Positions 33,104 to 42,210 of a stretch of 64,000 nucleotides of DNA are shown piece by piece. The stretch spans positions 153,417 to 217,416 of the forward strand of contig NZ_JACXWX010000009.1 of the NCBI RefSeq assembly GCF_014764505.1. The letters are read 5' to 3'. Below the pieces are notes generated by a model. It saw only the letters and a program-made list of their open reading frames with translations, was not told where the DNA came from and did not search any database. The translations under genes were made by a program, and so were the position numbers. Source of the DNA: Phormidium tenue FACHB-886. Lineage in GTDB: Bacteria; Cyanobacteriota; Cyanobacteriia; Elainellales; Elainellaceae. Position 1 is the first letter of the stretch. Every line of letters begins with the position of its first letter.

Positions 33104-35410
33104 CTAGAACGATTCGATCGACTCGATTCGCCAGCCGTCGTCCTGACGAACTAGGTAATAGCGCACCCGCAAACTTTCAGGGCTAGCAGAGGGATTGTCT
33201 AACTTACCGCCCGTGAAAGACTCAATTTTCTCTGTCACCGTCGCTTCTATGGTTGCTTGGGTAGGGCTGCTGGCGGCGGGGGAGGGGGAAGCGCTGCCGG
33301 ACTCAGTGGGTGAACTAGAATCAGTCGGCGAGCCAGAATCGGCAGTGGGTGAACTGGAAGTGGGTGAACTAGAATCAGTCGGCGAGCCAGAATCGGCAGT
33401 GGAACTGGTAGATGAAGCATCAGTAGCGCCGTTCGTCTCCACAGAGGTCACTTCTAGGTTGGAGTGTTCGTAGGTTAAATACGAGTTGGCGTTCTTAATT
33501 TGTTCGGCATCGTCTCTCCATTGAGACAGCAGCGGTTCTGCCAGAATTGTATCTAGTTGAGCAATATTATGGCTTTCGCCCAATGCGGCTGCTTTTGCCG
33601 ACAGCCACTCTTCAATGATGGTTTTGGCTTCTGCTTCGGTTAGCGGTCCTGTAGGCACGGCAGGTCTGCCCTGCTGAGTAAGCTGAGAGAACCCTGTTTC
33701 GGCCTGGGCGGCAACGACAGGCTGAGACGAATTGCCACCACCAAACAGTTTGCTCGCCAAGAAACCTAAAAGAACTAATCCCAAAATGCCTGCGGCTGCC
33801 AGCATCAGCAGACGATCGAGCCGCATTTGCCGACTTCGCCGGTTCGACGACGGCGGATCAGCAGGAACCACCGTAAGCGGCGGCTGAGAAGAGCGGTCAT
33901 CCCATTGCTCAGCAGGCATAGCAAATCCATTGGAGGCAGAACGCTCTGCCGCTGGGAAATCATCACCCGTTCCATTGGAATATCTCGTCGGCTCGTCTGC
34001 TACTGCAATAGGTGAAGTGTAAGGAACTGAGCGCCGCAGGTCTGACACAGGCACAGTCGGCAGGGGTGCTTTTTCCTGAATGGGCGAACGCAATCGGGCA
34101 GATGCCAGCGATGAGCTACTCCAAGTGGGTGGGGCTTCTGGCTCGTTCGGCAGCTCTTCCAGATAAACCTGCACGTCCTCATCAGCGAAATATTCTTTTA
34201 GCGAGGGCTGCTTGCGCGACAGGTCTCGAAAGTGAGGAAAAACCTCATTTTGCAGCCATCGCTCACTGTAGAGGCAAAGACCGGGTAATTGATCCGGCGA
34301 ACCCTGAGAATGGTCGTGGATAAATGCCAGCGATTCAAATTCCTGGCTCAGCTCCAGCGCTCGACTTGCTTCTTCCGTTTGCCCCAGCAGCAGCGCACAA
34401 ACCGCCTGCTCTAGATGGACATCTTGCTTGGTTCCCAGCCGCAGTAGCATCAGTTTGGCACGACGAATCAAAGAAGGCTGCCGCTCGGCAAAGCCACGGG
34501 CAATTAGCGCATAGACTGCTAAATAAGCTGCTACCGCCGAAGGACGACGCGCTTCTGCCTCAAATAAGCTTTGCTGTTCGGCTGCGGTCAGATAGCCACG
34601 TAGCTGCTGGATAAACCGCAGGAAATCATCAACCCCCAGTCCAGATTGATCGTCCCCATTGCCATCAATGCCGCCACGATCGTGCAGCATATCCTCCAGC
34701 AGCGCCAGTCCTTGACGACGGACATCCTCCCGCCCGCCCGGCATGGCAAACAGCTCTAGAATTCGATAAGGGCGCAGTTTGTAGAGATCTGCCTGCATTT
34801 CGCCGCGCAAGCCCGCAAACAGCCCTTCCCGCAACAACAGCTGCTGTCCGGTTTCCAACGATTCTGCTGCATTTTCGTATTGCCCCTGCTGCCATTGCTC
34901 TCGTCCTAGTTCCAAACAAGCCAGTGCTACGGTCAGCACAATGTCTGCCAAAACAATGTCAGGATCGCCAAATTCACCGCCTCTAAGGCTAAGATTGCCA
35001 CCGCTGAGGTAGGGACGACCCAGCCGCAGCACCAGCTCATACTCACCCAGATCCAGCAAAATCAGCAGTGCGCCAACAAACTGCGATTCTGCAATTTCGA
35101 TGCTCGATGAATCAATTTCATCGTCAACCGCATAAGTTGTGTACTGCCCTTCTAGCTCAGATGGCTTGCCCACCTCCATCAGGTCGTAAGACTTCGCCAT
35201 TAGGCTGGCATCGTAGCTCAATCGCTGCTCTGGATCTGCTAGAACAGCGTAAGCATCATCTAGAAGTTGGTTGCGCGAACTGATGGCTGCCTCCGAAAAC
35301 TCCCGCCGTGGTAGCTGTTGAGTTCGATCGCGGTGAGCCTGCAACACCTGCTCAGCAGTTGCTTGAGTGGGTAATCCTAATATTCGGTAATAGTCCAACG
35401 GAATTCGCAC
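33104..35410 (-). CDS. zipN: ARC6/Ftn2/ZipN-type cell division protein
   Basis: About 768 residues. The start is set at a GTG (35408-35410), with GAGGG 4-8 bases upstream, giving VRIPLDYYRILGLP as in other ARC6/Ftn2 proteins; an ATG 33 bases further upstream is less likely. Residues 5-70 are a DnaJ-like domain (QLLDDAYAVLADPEQRLSYD) lacking the HPD tripeptide. A long helical region follows, then one membrane helix (about 545-565, LLMLAAAGILGLVLLGFLAS), a Ser/Thr/Pro-rich repeat linker and a C-terminal IMS domain (DUF4101, ending RVRYYLVRQDDGWRIESI). The protein anchors and organises FtsZ at the division site. Confidence 0.92.
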   Translation of the reverse strand: MRIPLDYYRILGLPTQATAEQVLQAHRDRTQQLPRREFSEAAISSRNQLLDDAYAVLADPEQRLSYDASLMAKSYDLMEVGKPSELEGQYTTYAVDDEIDSSSIEIAESQFVGALLILLDLGEYELVLRLGRPYLSGGNLSLRGGEFGDPDIVLADIVLTVALACLELGREQWQQGQYENAAESLETGQQLLLREGLFAGLRGEMQADLYKLRPYRILELFAMPGGREDVRRQGLALLEDMLHDRGGIDGNGDDQSGLGVDDFLRFIQQLRGYLTAAEQQSLFEAEARRPSAVAAYLAVYALIARGFAERQPSLIRRAKLMLLRLGTKQDVHLEQAVCALLLGQTEEASRALELSQEFESLAFIHDHSQGSPDQLPGLCLYSERWLQNEVFPHFRDLSRKQPSLKEYFADEDVQVYLEELPNEPEAPPTWSSSSLASARLRSPIQEKAPLPTVPVSDLRRSVPYTSPIAVADEPTRYSNGTGDDFPAAERSASNGFAMPAEQWDDRSSQPPLTVVPADPPSSNRRSRQMRLDRLLMLAAAGILGLVLLGFLASKLFGGGNSSQPVVAAQAETGFSQLTQQGRPAVPTGPLTEAEAKTIIEEWLSAKAAALGESHNIAQLDTILAEPLLSQWRDDAEQIKNANSYLTYEHSNLEVTSVETNGATDASSTSSTADSGSPTDSSSPTSSSPTADSGSPTDSSSPTESGSASPSPAASSPTQATIEATVTEKIESFTGGKLDNPSASPESLRVRYYLVRQDDGWRIESIESF
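33305..33402 (-). repeat. 44-bp perfect direct repeat inside zipN
   Basis: 33305-33348 and 33359-33402 are identical (period 54 bases, so 18 codons). They encode the Ser/Pro/Thr linker of the form SPTDSSSPTSS between the membrane helix and the IMS domain. The unit keeps the frame and can change linker length. Confidence 0.9.
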
Positions 35411-36325
35411 GATCCCTCTTCCCCCGCAACTCAAATCAATCACACAACCAAAGCCAGTCAGCAGTCAATTCCTCACGCTGCCCATCGAAAGACGATCGCT
35501 AGCCACTCAAATGAGTCATTTATTCTATCAGTAGTCGCTAGAAGCACCCCTATAGCCTAGACAAAAAGATGTCAACACTTACAATTTTTCTACACCAGCG
35601 CTTGCAGCTAAGACAACCCAGCAGCCCGACTTAGCAAGCAGTTTGGCTTTTAGATGCTGGGCTTTGCTCGCCCGCTAGACCCCAATAAAGGGCAGGAGAG
35701 TAATATGCTTCCACCAAACTTTACACTAGGTTATACTTCGGGCGCTGAAAGGAATGCAACTTTTGAGTCTGTTTCCAGTCTCAATCCAGAACGTATTAGC
35801 GAATGAGCAGTAAGGTGGCTGGCAGTTGCTCGAAGCAATCTGCTTAGAGCATAGTGAATATTAGCTGATCTACGCGGCATTCCTGCCAAACGATCGCGAT
35901 CGCTTAATCTTATGTCACCGTTTGCAGCAGATTTTAGGATGAACTGTCTCAGCTTTGAGCGCAGCAAGCAGTCAGCAAATTGCAGCTTAAAGGCTTGAAG
36001 GAATAGTTCCAGGGCAATATTATGCCGATCCTAGAATCTCGGCTCAACTTAAATGAGAGCAAGATGTCAATCAAAACTTAAACAGTTTTCCTCACAACAT
36101 ACACAGTTCCTCTCTAACGAAATTGCCAAAATCCAGTCTGCAAGTTTTTGTATCAAAGTATAACAATTTCAGTAGGTGGAAGCGGTAACGCTTCTAAGTG
36201 CATTGCTAGCGGCTGGCTGTTAACACCGCTGATACTGCCTCTTCGTCTCCCTTCCCCTTGGTTGCCGACTGGGTTATCTTGGTAAAAATTGAAGAAGATT
36301 TAGCCGGTAAGGACATTGCACATCC
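35411..36325. other. Long intergenic region between zipN and pdhA
   Basis: About 915 bases, divergent promoters. HIP1 octamers occur near 35893. A short inverted repeat, GAAGCG-gtaa-CGCTTC (36179-36194), lies about 130 bases before pdhA and could be an operator. A minus-strand frame at 35731-35967 has no ribosome binding site and no family. No RNA gene was recognised. The length is unusual for this window. Confidence 0.4.
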
Positions 36326-37354
36326 ATGAGCCAAGAACGGACAATTCCAACGCTGCCCACCCTCAACTCCATCACGCGGGACGAAGGGTTGATGCTGTAC
36401 GAAGACATGGTTCTGGGACGCACCTTTGAGGACAAATGCGCCGAAATGTACTATCGCGGCAAGATGTTTGGCTTTGTGCACCTCTACAACGGGCAAGAAG
36501 CCGTCTCTACAGGTGTGATCCAAGCGATGCGTCCCGGTGAAGACTACGTGTGCAGTACCTACCGCGATCACGTCCACGCCCTCAGCGCTGGAGTTCCGGC
36601 ACGAGAAGTGATGGCAGAACTGTTTGGCAAGGTGACAGGCTGCAGCAAAGGGCGGGGCGGCTCAATGCACCTATTCTCAGCGGAACACCGGCTGCTAGGG
36701 GGCTATGCGTTCATTGGTGAAGGAATTCCGGTGGCGCTAGGGGCTGCCTTCCAAAGCAAATATCGCCGTGAAGCGATGGGCGATGCTTCAGCCGATCAGG
36801 TTACGGTGTCCTTCTTCGGCGATGGCACAACCAACAACGGTCAATTTTTTGAGTGCCTCAACATGGCAGCCCTTTGGAAACTGCCCATCCTATTTGTGGT
36901 TGAAAACAACAAATGGGCGATCGGTATGGCGCACGAACGCGCTACCTCACAGCCAGAGATTTTTAAGAAAGCCGGTGTTTTTGGCATGCCTGGTGTAGAG
37001 GTAGACGGCATGGATGTGTTGGCAGTGCGCACGGTGGCTCAAGAAGCAGTTGCCCGCGCTCGTGCCGGAGAAGGTCCTACGCTAATTGAATGCCTCACCT
37101 ACCGCTTCCGGGGGCACTCCCTGGCTGACCCAGATGAACTCCGCTCGAAAGCTGAAAAAGAAGAGTGGCTGGCTCGTGACCCAATCAAAAAGTTGGCAAC
37201 CTACCTGCTTGACAAACAACTTGCCGATGAGACTGACCTAAAAGCGATCGATCGCCGGATTCAGGAAGTGGTCAATGATGCGATTAAGTTTGCTCAAGAC
37301 AGCCCTGAGCCAGACCCCGCTGATCTCTACCGCTACGTCTTTGCAGAAGACTAG
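36326..37354 (+). CDS. pdhA: Pyruvate dehydrogenase E1 component, alpha subunit
   Basis: 342 residues. Substrate-side motifs are [18 protein letters not shown] and [14 protein letters not shown]. The thiamine-diphosphate motif begins GDGTTNNG (about 166-173) and ends [25 protein letters not shown] is the conserved loop with the phosphorylation-type serine of the family. With PdhB, E2 and E3, it converts pyruvate to acetyl-CoA. No other subunit is in the window, which is normal for cyanobacteria where pdh genes are scattered. A hairpin follows the stop. Confidence 0.95.
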   Translation: MSQERTIPTLPTLNSITRDEGLMLYEDMVLGRTFEDKCAEMYYRGKMFGFVHLYNGQEAVSTGVIQAMRPGEDYVCSTYRDHVHALSAGVPAREVMAELFGKVTGCSKGRGGSMHLFSAEHRLLGGYAFIGEGIPVALGAAFQSKYRREAMGDASADQVTVSFFGDGTTNNGQFFECLNMAALWKLPILFVVENNKWAIGMAHERATSQPEIFKKAGVFGMPGVEVDGMDVLAVRTVAQEAVARARAGEGPTLIECLTYRFRGHSLADPDELRSKAEKEEWLARDPIKKLATYLLDKQLADETDLKAIDRRIQEVVNDAIKFAQDSPEPDPADLYRYVFAED

Positions 37355-37362
37355 GTAAGCTA

Positions 37363-37385
37363 AAGGAGGGATAGCGTCCCTCCTT
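37363..37385 (+). terminator. Hairpin after pdhA
   Basis: AAGGAGGGA (37363-37371), loop TAGCG, TCCCTCCTT (37377-37385). It lies 9 bases after the pdhA stop and 17 bases before the crr7 ATG, so it may attenuate rather than end transcription into crr7. Confidence 0.55.
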
Positions 37386-37401
37386 CTACAAAAATTGCCT
37401 T

Positions 37402-37659
37402 ATGCCGGACTCCATTCTGTATCGGGAAGAAGCTTATGTGCTGCTGGAGCCAGACCAGCCAGAACAGCTTCTCACCCCTGTCGAATTGCTGGACAAACTT
37501 AAAACGGTGCTAGCTACCCGTCAAGACGATCTGCCCAGCGATCTGCAAAAGTTTTCTGATCTAGATGCCCAAGCTCAACATCTGATGGAAACAAGCTGCG
37601 AACTGGACATGGAACCAGGGCAGTTTTTACAGTGGTATGTAGTGCGGCTAGAAAAGTAG
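37402..37659 (+). CDS. crr7: CRR7-family protein (chlororespiratory reduction 7)
   Basis: 85 residues covering the whole CRR7 domain (PF12095 type): YVLLEPDQPEQLLTPVELLD, then DLPSDLQKFSDLDAQAQHLM, CELDMEPGQFLQWYVVRLE. In plants CRR7 is needed to build chloroplast NDH-1; the cyanobacterial homologue is presumed to have a related assembly role in the cytoplasm. It follows pdhA by 47 bases, with a hairpin in between. Length and motif order agree well with the plant protein core. Confidence 0.85.
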   Translation: MPDSILYREEAYVLLEPDQPEQLLTPVELLDKLKTVLATRQDDLPSDLQKFSDLDAQAQHLMETSCELDMEPGQFLQWYVVRLEK

Positions 37660-37692
37660 GCTAAATACTGTTAGCTAGCAGGCAACTCTCAG

Positions 37693-38484
37693 CTAGTAAG
37701 CCGGAAACATTGCCTGATAAGCCAGATAAACCGCCTCTAGGAACTGATCAGAAGCCAGCCCTTCGGGAACCGCTTCTAGGTGGACGATTGATCTTACCTG
37801 TCGGGCGAGCTTCAGGCTCAGCTCGCTCTTGGCTTTAGGCTCCATGAACGGGCGGCGCTGCAAATATTCCCGAATCACAGCAAAATCATCTGGCTGTAGC
37901 TGGGTTAGATCGGTGAGCTGGGGAAGTTCTGTTGCCAGACGCTGGGCAGCATCAGAAACCGCAACCTGGGTTTGGGTTTGGGGGCGTTCTTCCTGAACAA
38001 CCAGTGTCCCGGCGACCCAATCGCCAATCCGTTTTTCGCGTTTGCCGAAAAAGATCAGGAATGCACCGATAAACAGTGAGTCATCGATCGGTCGCAGCAA
38101 AGAGCGGAGGGCTGCCTGAGTCAACTGTACAGGTCTGCCATCGTCACGGATTACGCGAATTTTAGCAATTCGCTTTCCGGGCGTTTGCCCCTGCCAGCGG
38201 ACTTCAAAAAAGATGAAGTAGCCTGCAAAGATCAAGAAGCTGCCGAGAAGGGCAACGGCTCCTAGCCAGGTAGGAGTGCTGCTGTAATCACTCCCCGTCT
38301 GTTCCAAATAGCTCAGAAGCTGATTGGCAAAGACTCCCAAAATAAACCAAAAGCCCGCCAGCGCCAGAAACAGCACTGTATAGTCGATCAGCAAAGCCAA
38401 AGCTCGACTACCAATGCCTGCTAGCAGTAGCTCTAGCTCAACGCTTTCGGGAGTAAGAATTTTAACGCGGTTAAACAAACGCAT
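37693..38484 (-). CDS. RDD-family membrane protein
   Basis: 263 residues. An RDD domain spans about 20-165: GIGSRALALLIDYTVLFLAL with the Arg/Asp pair, a second helix near 75-95, and GQTPGKRIAKIRVIRDDGRP. The C-terminal 90 residues are cytoplasmic and helical (LQPDDFAVIREYLQRRPFME). RDD proteins are inner-membrane proteins of mixed or unknown role. It is 50 bases downstream of a membrane gene on the same strand and divergent from spoIIM-like 39721, a group often seen together in bacteria. Confidence 0.85.
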   Translation of the reverse strand: MRLFNRVKILTPESVELELLLAGIGSRALALLIDYTVLFLALAGFWFILGVFANQLLSYLEQTGSDYSSTPTWLGAVALLGSFLIFAGYFIFFEVRWQGQTPGKRIAKIRVIRDDGRPVQLTQAALRSLLRPIDDSLFIGAFLIFFGKREKRIGDWVAGTLVVQEERPQTQTQVAVSDAAQRLATELPQLTDLTQLQPDDFAVIREYLQRRPFMEPKAKSELSLKLARQVRSIVHLEAVPEGLASDQFLEAVYLAYQAMFPAY

Positions 38485-38534
38485 GGATTTGGCGAATTAA
38501 ATGCTGCTTGAATGCTTTAAGCGGTTCAAGCGGT

Positions 38535-39515
38535 CTACTCCCGGAGCTGCAGCCCTAAGCCTTCTCGACGGCTACGCAAATCATAATAAATTGCCGCAGA
38601 GACAGACTGCCACAGTGGTACAGTCAAGATATTTGAAGCGAAGCTAATTAAATAAGTCACAAGCACGGCGAGAATAGAGGCGGCAGTAGCAGCATCGCCC
38701 TCAGGAAATGCCACAGTTACCGCTGCTTGCACCACCGTCACGAGAACTTGCACCACAAACAGTAACGGTAGCGTGATCAGAAACGTGATCGTTAGCACCA
38801 GAAAGACACGCCATGCATTGCGTTGGGTGAGCTTCCAGCTGCGACCGATCGTTTCCACACCCCCCGTCTCCGGTTCAACAGAGAGCGGTACATAAGCGAT
38901 CGACAAGCGAGCGCTCAACCAGCTCAGCACAGTAATAAATAAAACCAGCAGAACCAGACCACCCAGCACCAGCGGCACCCACAATCCTGGATTGCTGAGG
39001 GCTTCGGTAAAAACCGCCTCAGGGTTAGCGCTTTGAGCTGCTGCTGCACCGCCGAGCATGACGAACACAGCCACGAAGAAAATAATGATTGCAAAGTAGC
39101 AAACAGTCGCAACTCCGCCAAAGATCAGCGAAACCAATAGCCCCGTTAGCAGGAACCACCATTTACGAGACTGGGTAAAACGTCTTGCTTGCTGCGGTGT
39201 TTCTGGTTTATTTGCCAATTCTGCAAACGCCAAACGAGTAATCGCGGCTGTTCCTGCTGAGTACCTTGCAAGACAGTACAGCAGCAGCACAATCCAAGCG
39301 GGGATGAGTAACGCTAGCAGTGCATAGTAATTTTGAACTGTTGCAAAGAAGATCACCAGCGCGATCGCCACTGCGATCGGCAACAACATCCACAGCGTTG
39401 CCAAAAACGCAACTCCAAAATATTGTCCAAAGTGTGAGCTATACAGCCGTAGCCCAGCGCTTACCACATTCCCAACGCTAAGCGGTTGCCCAGCTTGCGA
39501 ATAGCCAGATGTCAT
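38535..39515 (-). CDS. Six-helix membrane protein (DUF975/GDPD-anchor-like), unknown function
   Basis: 326 residues, with about six membrane helices (near 35-60, 65-95, 117-150, 180-205, 235-262, 275-300). The start LSVGNVVSAGLRLYSSHFGQ and the later VETIGRSWKLTQRNAWRVFL resemble the repeated amphipathic helix-membrane helix pattern of DUF975 or glycerophosphodiesterase membrane domains. No catalytic residues are visible. It lies directly upstream of the RDD gene (50 bases) and is probably cotranscribed with it. Confidence 0.7.
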   Translation of the reverse strand: MTSGYSQAGQPLSVGNVVSAGLRLYSSHFGQYFGVAFLATLWMLLPIAVAIALVIFFATVQNYYALLALLIPAWIVLLLYCLARYSAGTAAITRLAFAELANKPETPQQARRFTQSRKWWFLLTGLLVSLIFGGVATVCYFAIIIFFVAVFVMLGGAAAAQSANPEAVFTEALSNPGLWVPLVLGGLVLLVLFITVLSWLSARLSIAYVPLSVEPETGGVETIGRSWKLTQRNAWRVFLVLTITFLITLPLLFVVQVLVTVVQAAVTVAFPEGDAATAASILAVLVTYLISFASNILTVPLWQSVSAAIYYDLRSRREGLGLQLRE

Positions 39516-39720
39516 ATATATTGCTCCAACTCACTTTAAATAAATGCTGCGTTATGGATGCTGTGTTTTTAGACTCTATGTGGTTAGCCCTAAGGTTTCA
39601 CCTTAGATTCTGAATCCACTTCATCATTCCCAATTCTTCAAGCCAAACTGAATAAATTCCGCCAATGTGCCGCTATCCTAAGCTAGGCTCGATTGAGATT
39701 GCCAGTAAACGCAAGAAGAC

Positions 39721-40677
39721 ATGAATATTCAACGCTGGGTAGCACGAAGAGAGCAAAGCTGGAAGCAGCTAGAAGCCCTGCTACAAAAAGCCGAAAAGCA
39801 GGGAATTCGATCGCTTAAAGCTTCAGAAATTCAAGCTTTGGCAAGTCTCTATCGCTCTGTATCGGCTGACTTAGCGCGTGCCCGCACCCAGCAGGTGGGT
39901 AATTTGATCACGCAGAACCTACAGACTTTGGCATCGCGCAGTTACGCTCAAATTTATCAGGGGTCGCAGCGACAGGAATGGAAAGCAGTTTGGCGGTTTT
40001 GCCGCTGGGGGTTTCCGGCAGCGGTGCAGCGGTCACGTGGCTACATTGCCTTAGCGATCGCCCTGCTGGTGGGAGCAGGCGGCATAAGCTGGTGGCTAGC
40101 ATGGCATGACCCCACTTATTTAGCGCTGGTCGTACCAGAGGCGCTAATTTCGCAGGTGCGCGATCGCCAAGAGCTATGGATCGGGTCGATTGTTGGGATT
40201 GAACCGTTTGCCTCTGCCAACATTATGGTGAACAATATCCGCGTTTCATTTGGGGCACTGGCAGGTGGCATTGTGGGAGGGCTGGGAACCACGGTAATCA
40301 TGTTAGTCAATGGCGTATCGCTAGGGGCGATCGGCGCTCTGGTAGGGCAAAATAATTTGGCATATCCGTTTTGGGCATTTGTGTTTCCCCATGGTGCGCT
40401 AGAGCTGCCTGCTATCTTTTTCTCGGCCGCGGCTGGCTTTTTGCTGGCGAGGGCGATCGTGTTTCCGGGACAGTATCGTCGGGTGGATGCCTTGAAGCAA
40501 TACGGACAGCAGGCAGCCCAGCTTATGTTTGGTGTTGTGCCAATGCTGGTAATCGCTGGAACAATTGAGGGATTTTTCTCACCGAATCCAGCTATTCCCG
40601 ATGTTGTGAAATACGCGGTAGGAACGAGTCTATTTGTGGGATTAGTGTTGTATTTACGGCAGCGGCAACCCTATTAA
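39721..40677 (+). CDS. SpoIIM-family (stage II sporulation protein M-like) membrane protein
   Basis: 318 residues. The N-terminal 95 residues are soluble and helical (WVARREQSWKQLEALLQKAE, typical of the family). From about 105 there are five or six helices with the SpoIIM/DUF95 signature NNIRVSFGALAGGIVGGLGT and AFVFPHGALELPAIFFSAAAG. In endospore formers SpoIIM is part of the DMP cell-wall machine; in other bacteria the family travels with RDD, DUF4129, DUF58 and MoxR genes. Here RDD and a membrane gene are divergent neighbours, without the MoxR/DUF58 genes. Confidence 0.9.
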   Translation: MNIQRWVARREQSWKQLEALLQKAEKQGIRSLKASEIQALASLYRSVSADLARARTQQVGNLITQNLQTLASRSYAQIYQGSQRQEWKAVWRFCRWGFPAAVQRSRGYIALAIALLVGAGGISWWLAWHDPTYLALVVPEALISQVRDRQELWIGSIVGIEPFASANIMVNNIRVSFGALAGGIVGGLGTTVIMLVNGVSLGAIGALVGQNNLAYPFWAFVFPHGALELPAIFFSAAAGFLLARAIVFPGQYRRVDALKQYGQQAAQLMFGVVPMLVIAGTIEGFFSPNPAIPDVVKYAVGTSLFVGLVLYLRQRQPY

Positions 40678-41104
40678 GCTGTTTAAAAAACAAATTTTAA
40701 GTATGTTTTTATAAACCTATTAAAGCCGCTTAGACTCATCAACATCAAAGCAATCTAAAGCTGGGATCGTAGTGATTTTACTGATCCCCTACCGTTAATC
40801 GACAGAATTGCTCTTGTCAGCCCCAGCTAAAGCTGACATAATTACGCAAGCCATTTTGGTCTTAATTCTAGTTAATTAATTCCATCTCTCTATATTTAGA
40901 GCGATTCGAAGAAGCTTAAATTTGTCTTAAATAGAAGCATAAACTTCAAAGCATTTCGATTTTTTTGAGGGTCACCCCTTGTGTTTCTCAGAAAAATTGC
41001 TTTGCAAAAATCACGATGTTTCTCGTCGATTAATGGCTTTGGTTTGAGCAGGTTTATGCTTCGATTGCCCACTTTTTATAATCAGCTACTGATAGAGGTT
41101 ATCA
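40678..41104. other. Intergenic region before the zinc-ribbon gene
   Basis: 427 bases, AT-rich. A hairpin GGGATC...GATCCC (40763-40788) about 85 bases after the spoIIM-like stop may be a weak terminator. GTCAGC and GCTGAC arms lie near 40817-40838. No open frame is credible. Confidence 0.4.
41053..41082 (+). promoter_or_regulatory. Possible promoter of the zinc-ribbon gene
   Basis: A perfect TATAAT (41077-41082) lies 22 bases before the ATG, and TTTATG (41053-41058) sits at 18-base spacing as a weak -35 candidate. Confidence 0.3.
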
Positions 41105-41335
41105 ATGCGAACGGTCTACCAGATCTGCTGCCCGAACTGCGGCAGTCCTGCTGAGCGTCACTATATTCATACGCACAGCCTAGTACAAACACAATGTCCT
41201 GCCTGTGATTATTTCATCGTGACTTGTGCGGATACAGGCAAAGTTATTGAAGCTTACGCACCCGGGCTATGGGTGCAACCCAGCGCGATCACAAGCTCCC
41301 CTGTAAGACACAAGGCTGGAGCCAGTTCACACTAG
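41105..41335 (+). CDS. Small zinc-ribbon protein
   Basis: 76 residues. Two Cys pairs, CPNCG (about 9-13) and CPACD (about 31-35), make a classic zinc ribbon with HYIHTHSLVQTQ between them; CADTGKVIEAYAPG follows, then a disordered tail. Small ribbons like this are common in cyanobacteria and usually uncharacterised; nucleic-acid or protein binding are both possible. A TATAAT box lies upstream and a good intrinsic terminator downstream, so it is its own transcription unit. Confidence 0.75.
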   Translation: MRTVYQICCPNCGSPAERHYIHTHSLVQTQCPACDYFIVTCADTGKVIEAYAPGLWVQPSAITSSPVRHKAGASSH

Positions 41336-41373
41336 ATGAAACGTCTTGTCATCACTTAGGTTTCGCTCCATCC

Positions 41374-41397
41374 AGCAGGCATTGTGCCTGCTTTTTT
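41374..41397 (+). terminator. Intrinsic terminator of the zinc-ribbon gene
   Basis: AGCAGGCA (41374-41381), loop TTG, TGCCTGCT (41385-41392), with a T6 run (41392-41397). Confidence 0.8.
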
Positions 41398-41425
41398 AGT
41401 GCTGCTGCCTTACTAGCAGATGTAG

Positions 41426-41491
41426 TGCTATGCGCCTAAATTGCGATCTTTTACACAAAAAGGTTTGTTCAGATATGCGCGTAGCGCTATA
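41426..41491 (-). repeat. 66-bp dispersed repeat, inverted copy A
   Basis: Read on the minus strand it begins TATAGCGCTACGCGCATA, then shares GTGTAAAAGAT and CAATTT with 14339-14405 before ending near GCGCATAGCAC. Identity is about three quarters by eye. It lies between two terminators. Confidence 0.6.
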
Positions 41492-41522
41492 GCTGCATAT
41501 AGCGCGTAATTAGCCTCAAACA

Positions 41523-41551
41523 AAAAGCGTAGTGTTCAAAACTACGCTTTT
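41523..41551 (-). terminator. ndk terminator
   Basis: AAAAGCGTAGT (41523-41533) and ACTACGCTTTT (41541-41551), starting about 48 bases past the ndk stop on the minus strand and followed there by a short T-run. Confidence 0.7.
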
Positions 41552-41598
41552 CGTGTCTCCATTTTTAGGAAAAACTTGGTCAGCCTGACAACGCTGAT

Positions 41599-42048
41599 CT
41601 ACTCGTAGATCCAAGGGGTGATCGTGGGCTGCCAGCTTACCAATTCCTCATCTTTAAACCAGAGGCTAATCTCTTGCTGAGCTGTTTCTGGCGCATCAGA
41701 ACCGTGAATGATGTTCCGCCCAATATTAACGCCGTAGTCTCCCCGAATGGTACCAACTTCTGCATTTAAGGGGTTAGTAGCACCGATCAGCTTTCGGGCA
41801 GAGGCAATAACGCCATCGCCCTCCCACACCATCGCCACAACTGGACCAGAGGTGATGAATTCAACTAATCCTGCAAAAAAAGGTCTCTCTCGGTGAACGC
41901 CGTAGTGCTGCTCTGCCAATTCCCGGCTGACCTGCATCAACTTCAAGCCCACCAGGGTAAAGCCCTTGGTTTCAAAGCGGCGAATAATATCACCCACGAG
42001 TGCCCGCTGTACGCCGTCGGGTTTCACTGCTAAAAATGTCCGTTCCAA
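41599..42048 (-). CDS. ndk: Nucleoside diphosphate kinase
   Basis: 149 residues, full length. It starts [18 protein letters not shown] with the conserved Lys. The phosphorylated active-site His is in [16 protein letters not shown] (about 118). It balances nucleoside triphosphate pools using ATP. The start is a TTG (42046-42048); AGGAG sits 7 bases before it, which decides the start. It is monocistronic with its own terminator. Confidence 0.96.
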   Translation of the reverse strand: MERTFLAVKPDGVQRALVGDIIRRFETKGFTLVGLKLMQVSRELAEQHYGVHRERPFFAGLVEFITSGPVVAMVWEGDGVIASARKLIGATNPLNAEVGTIRGDYGVNIGRNIIHGSDAPETAQQEISLWFKDEELVSWQPTITPWIYE

Positions 42049-42210
42049 AGATGACTCCTAGTATTGACTAACGCGGTTCAATCCCAGATTACCTTAGAAG
42101 GTTCCTCAGAGCCGTGTTTTGTCGAAGACTGACAGCCTTTTTGCACCCAAGTTAAGACAGATTCTGGTTTGCAAGCTAGATAAAACAGGGCTTGCAAACC
42201 AGAGCGAGAG

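Noticed and set aside
35731..35967. Minus-strand 78-codon frame in the zipN-pdhA gap
   Set aside because: Arg/Ser/Leu-rich translation with no conserved pattern and no ribosome binding site.
37693..40677. Sporulation genes
   Set aside because: SpoIIM- and SpoIID-family domains are widespread in non-sporulating bacteria; nothing else in the window suggests sporulation.
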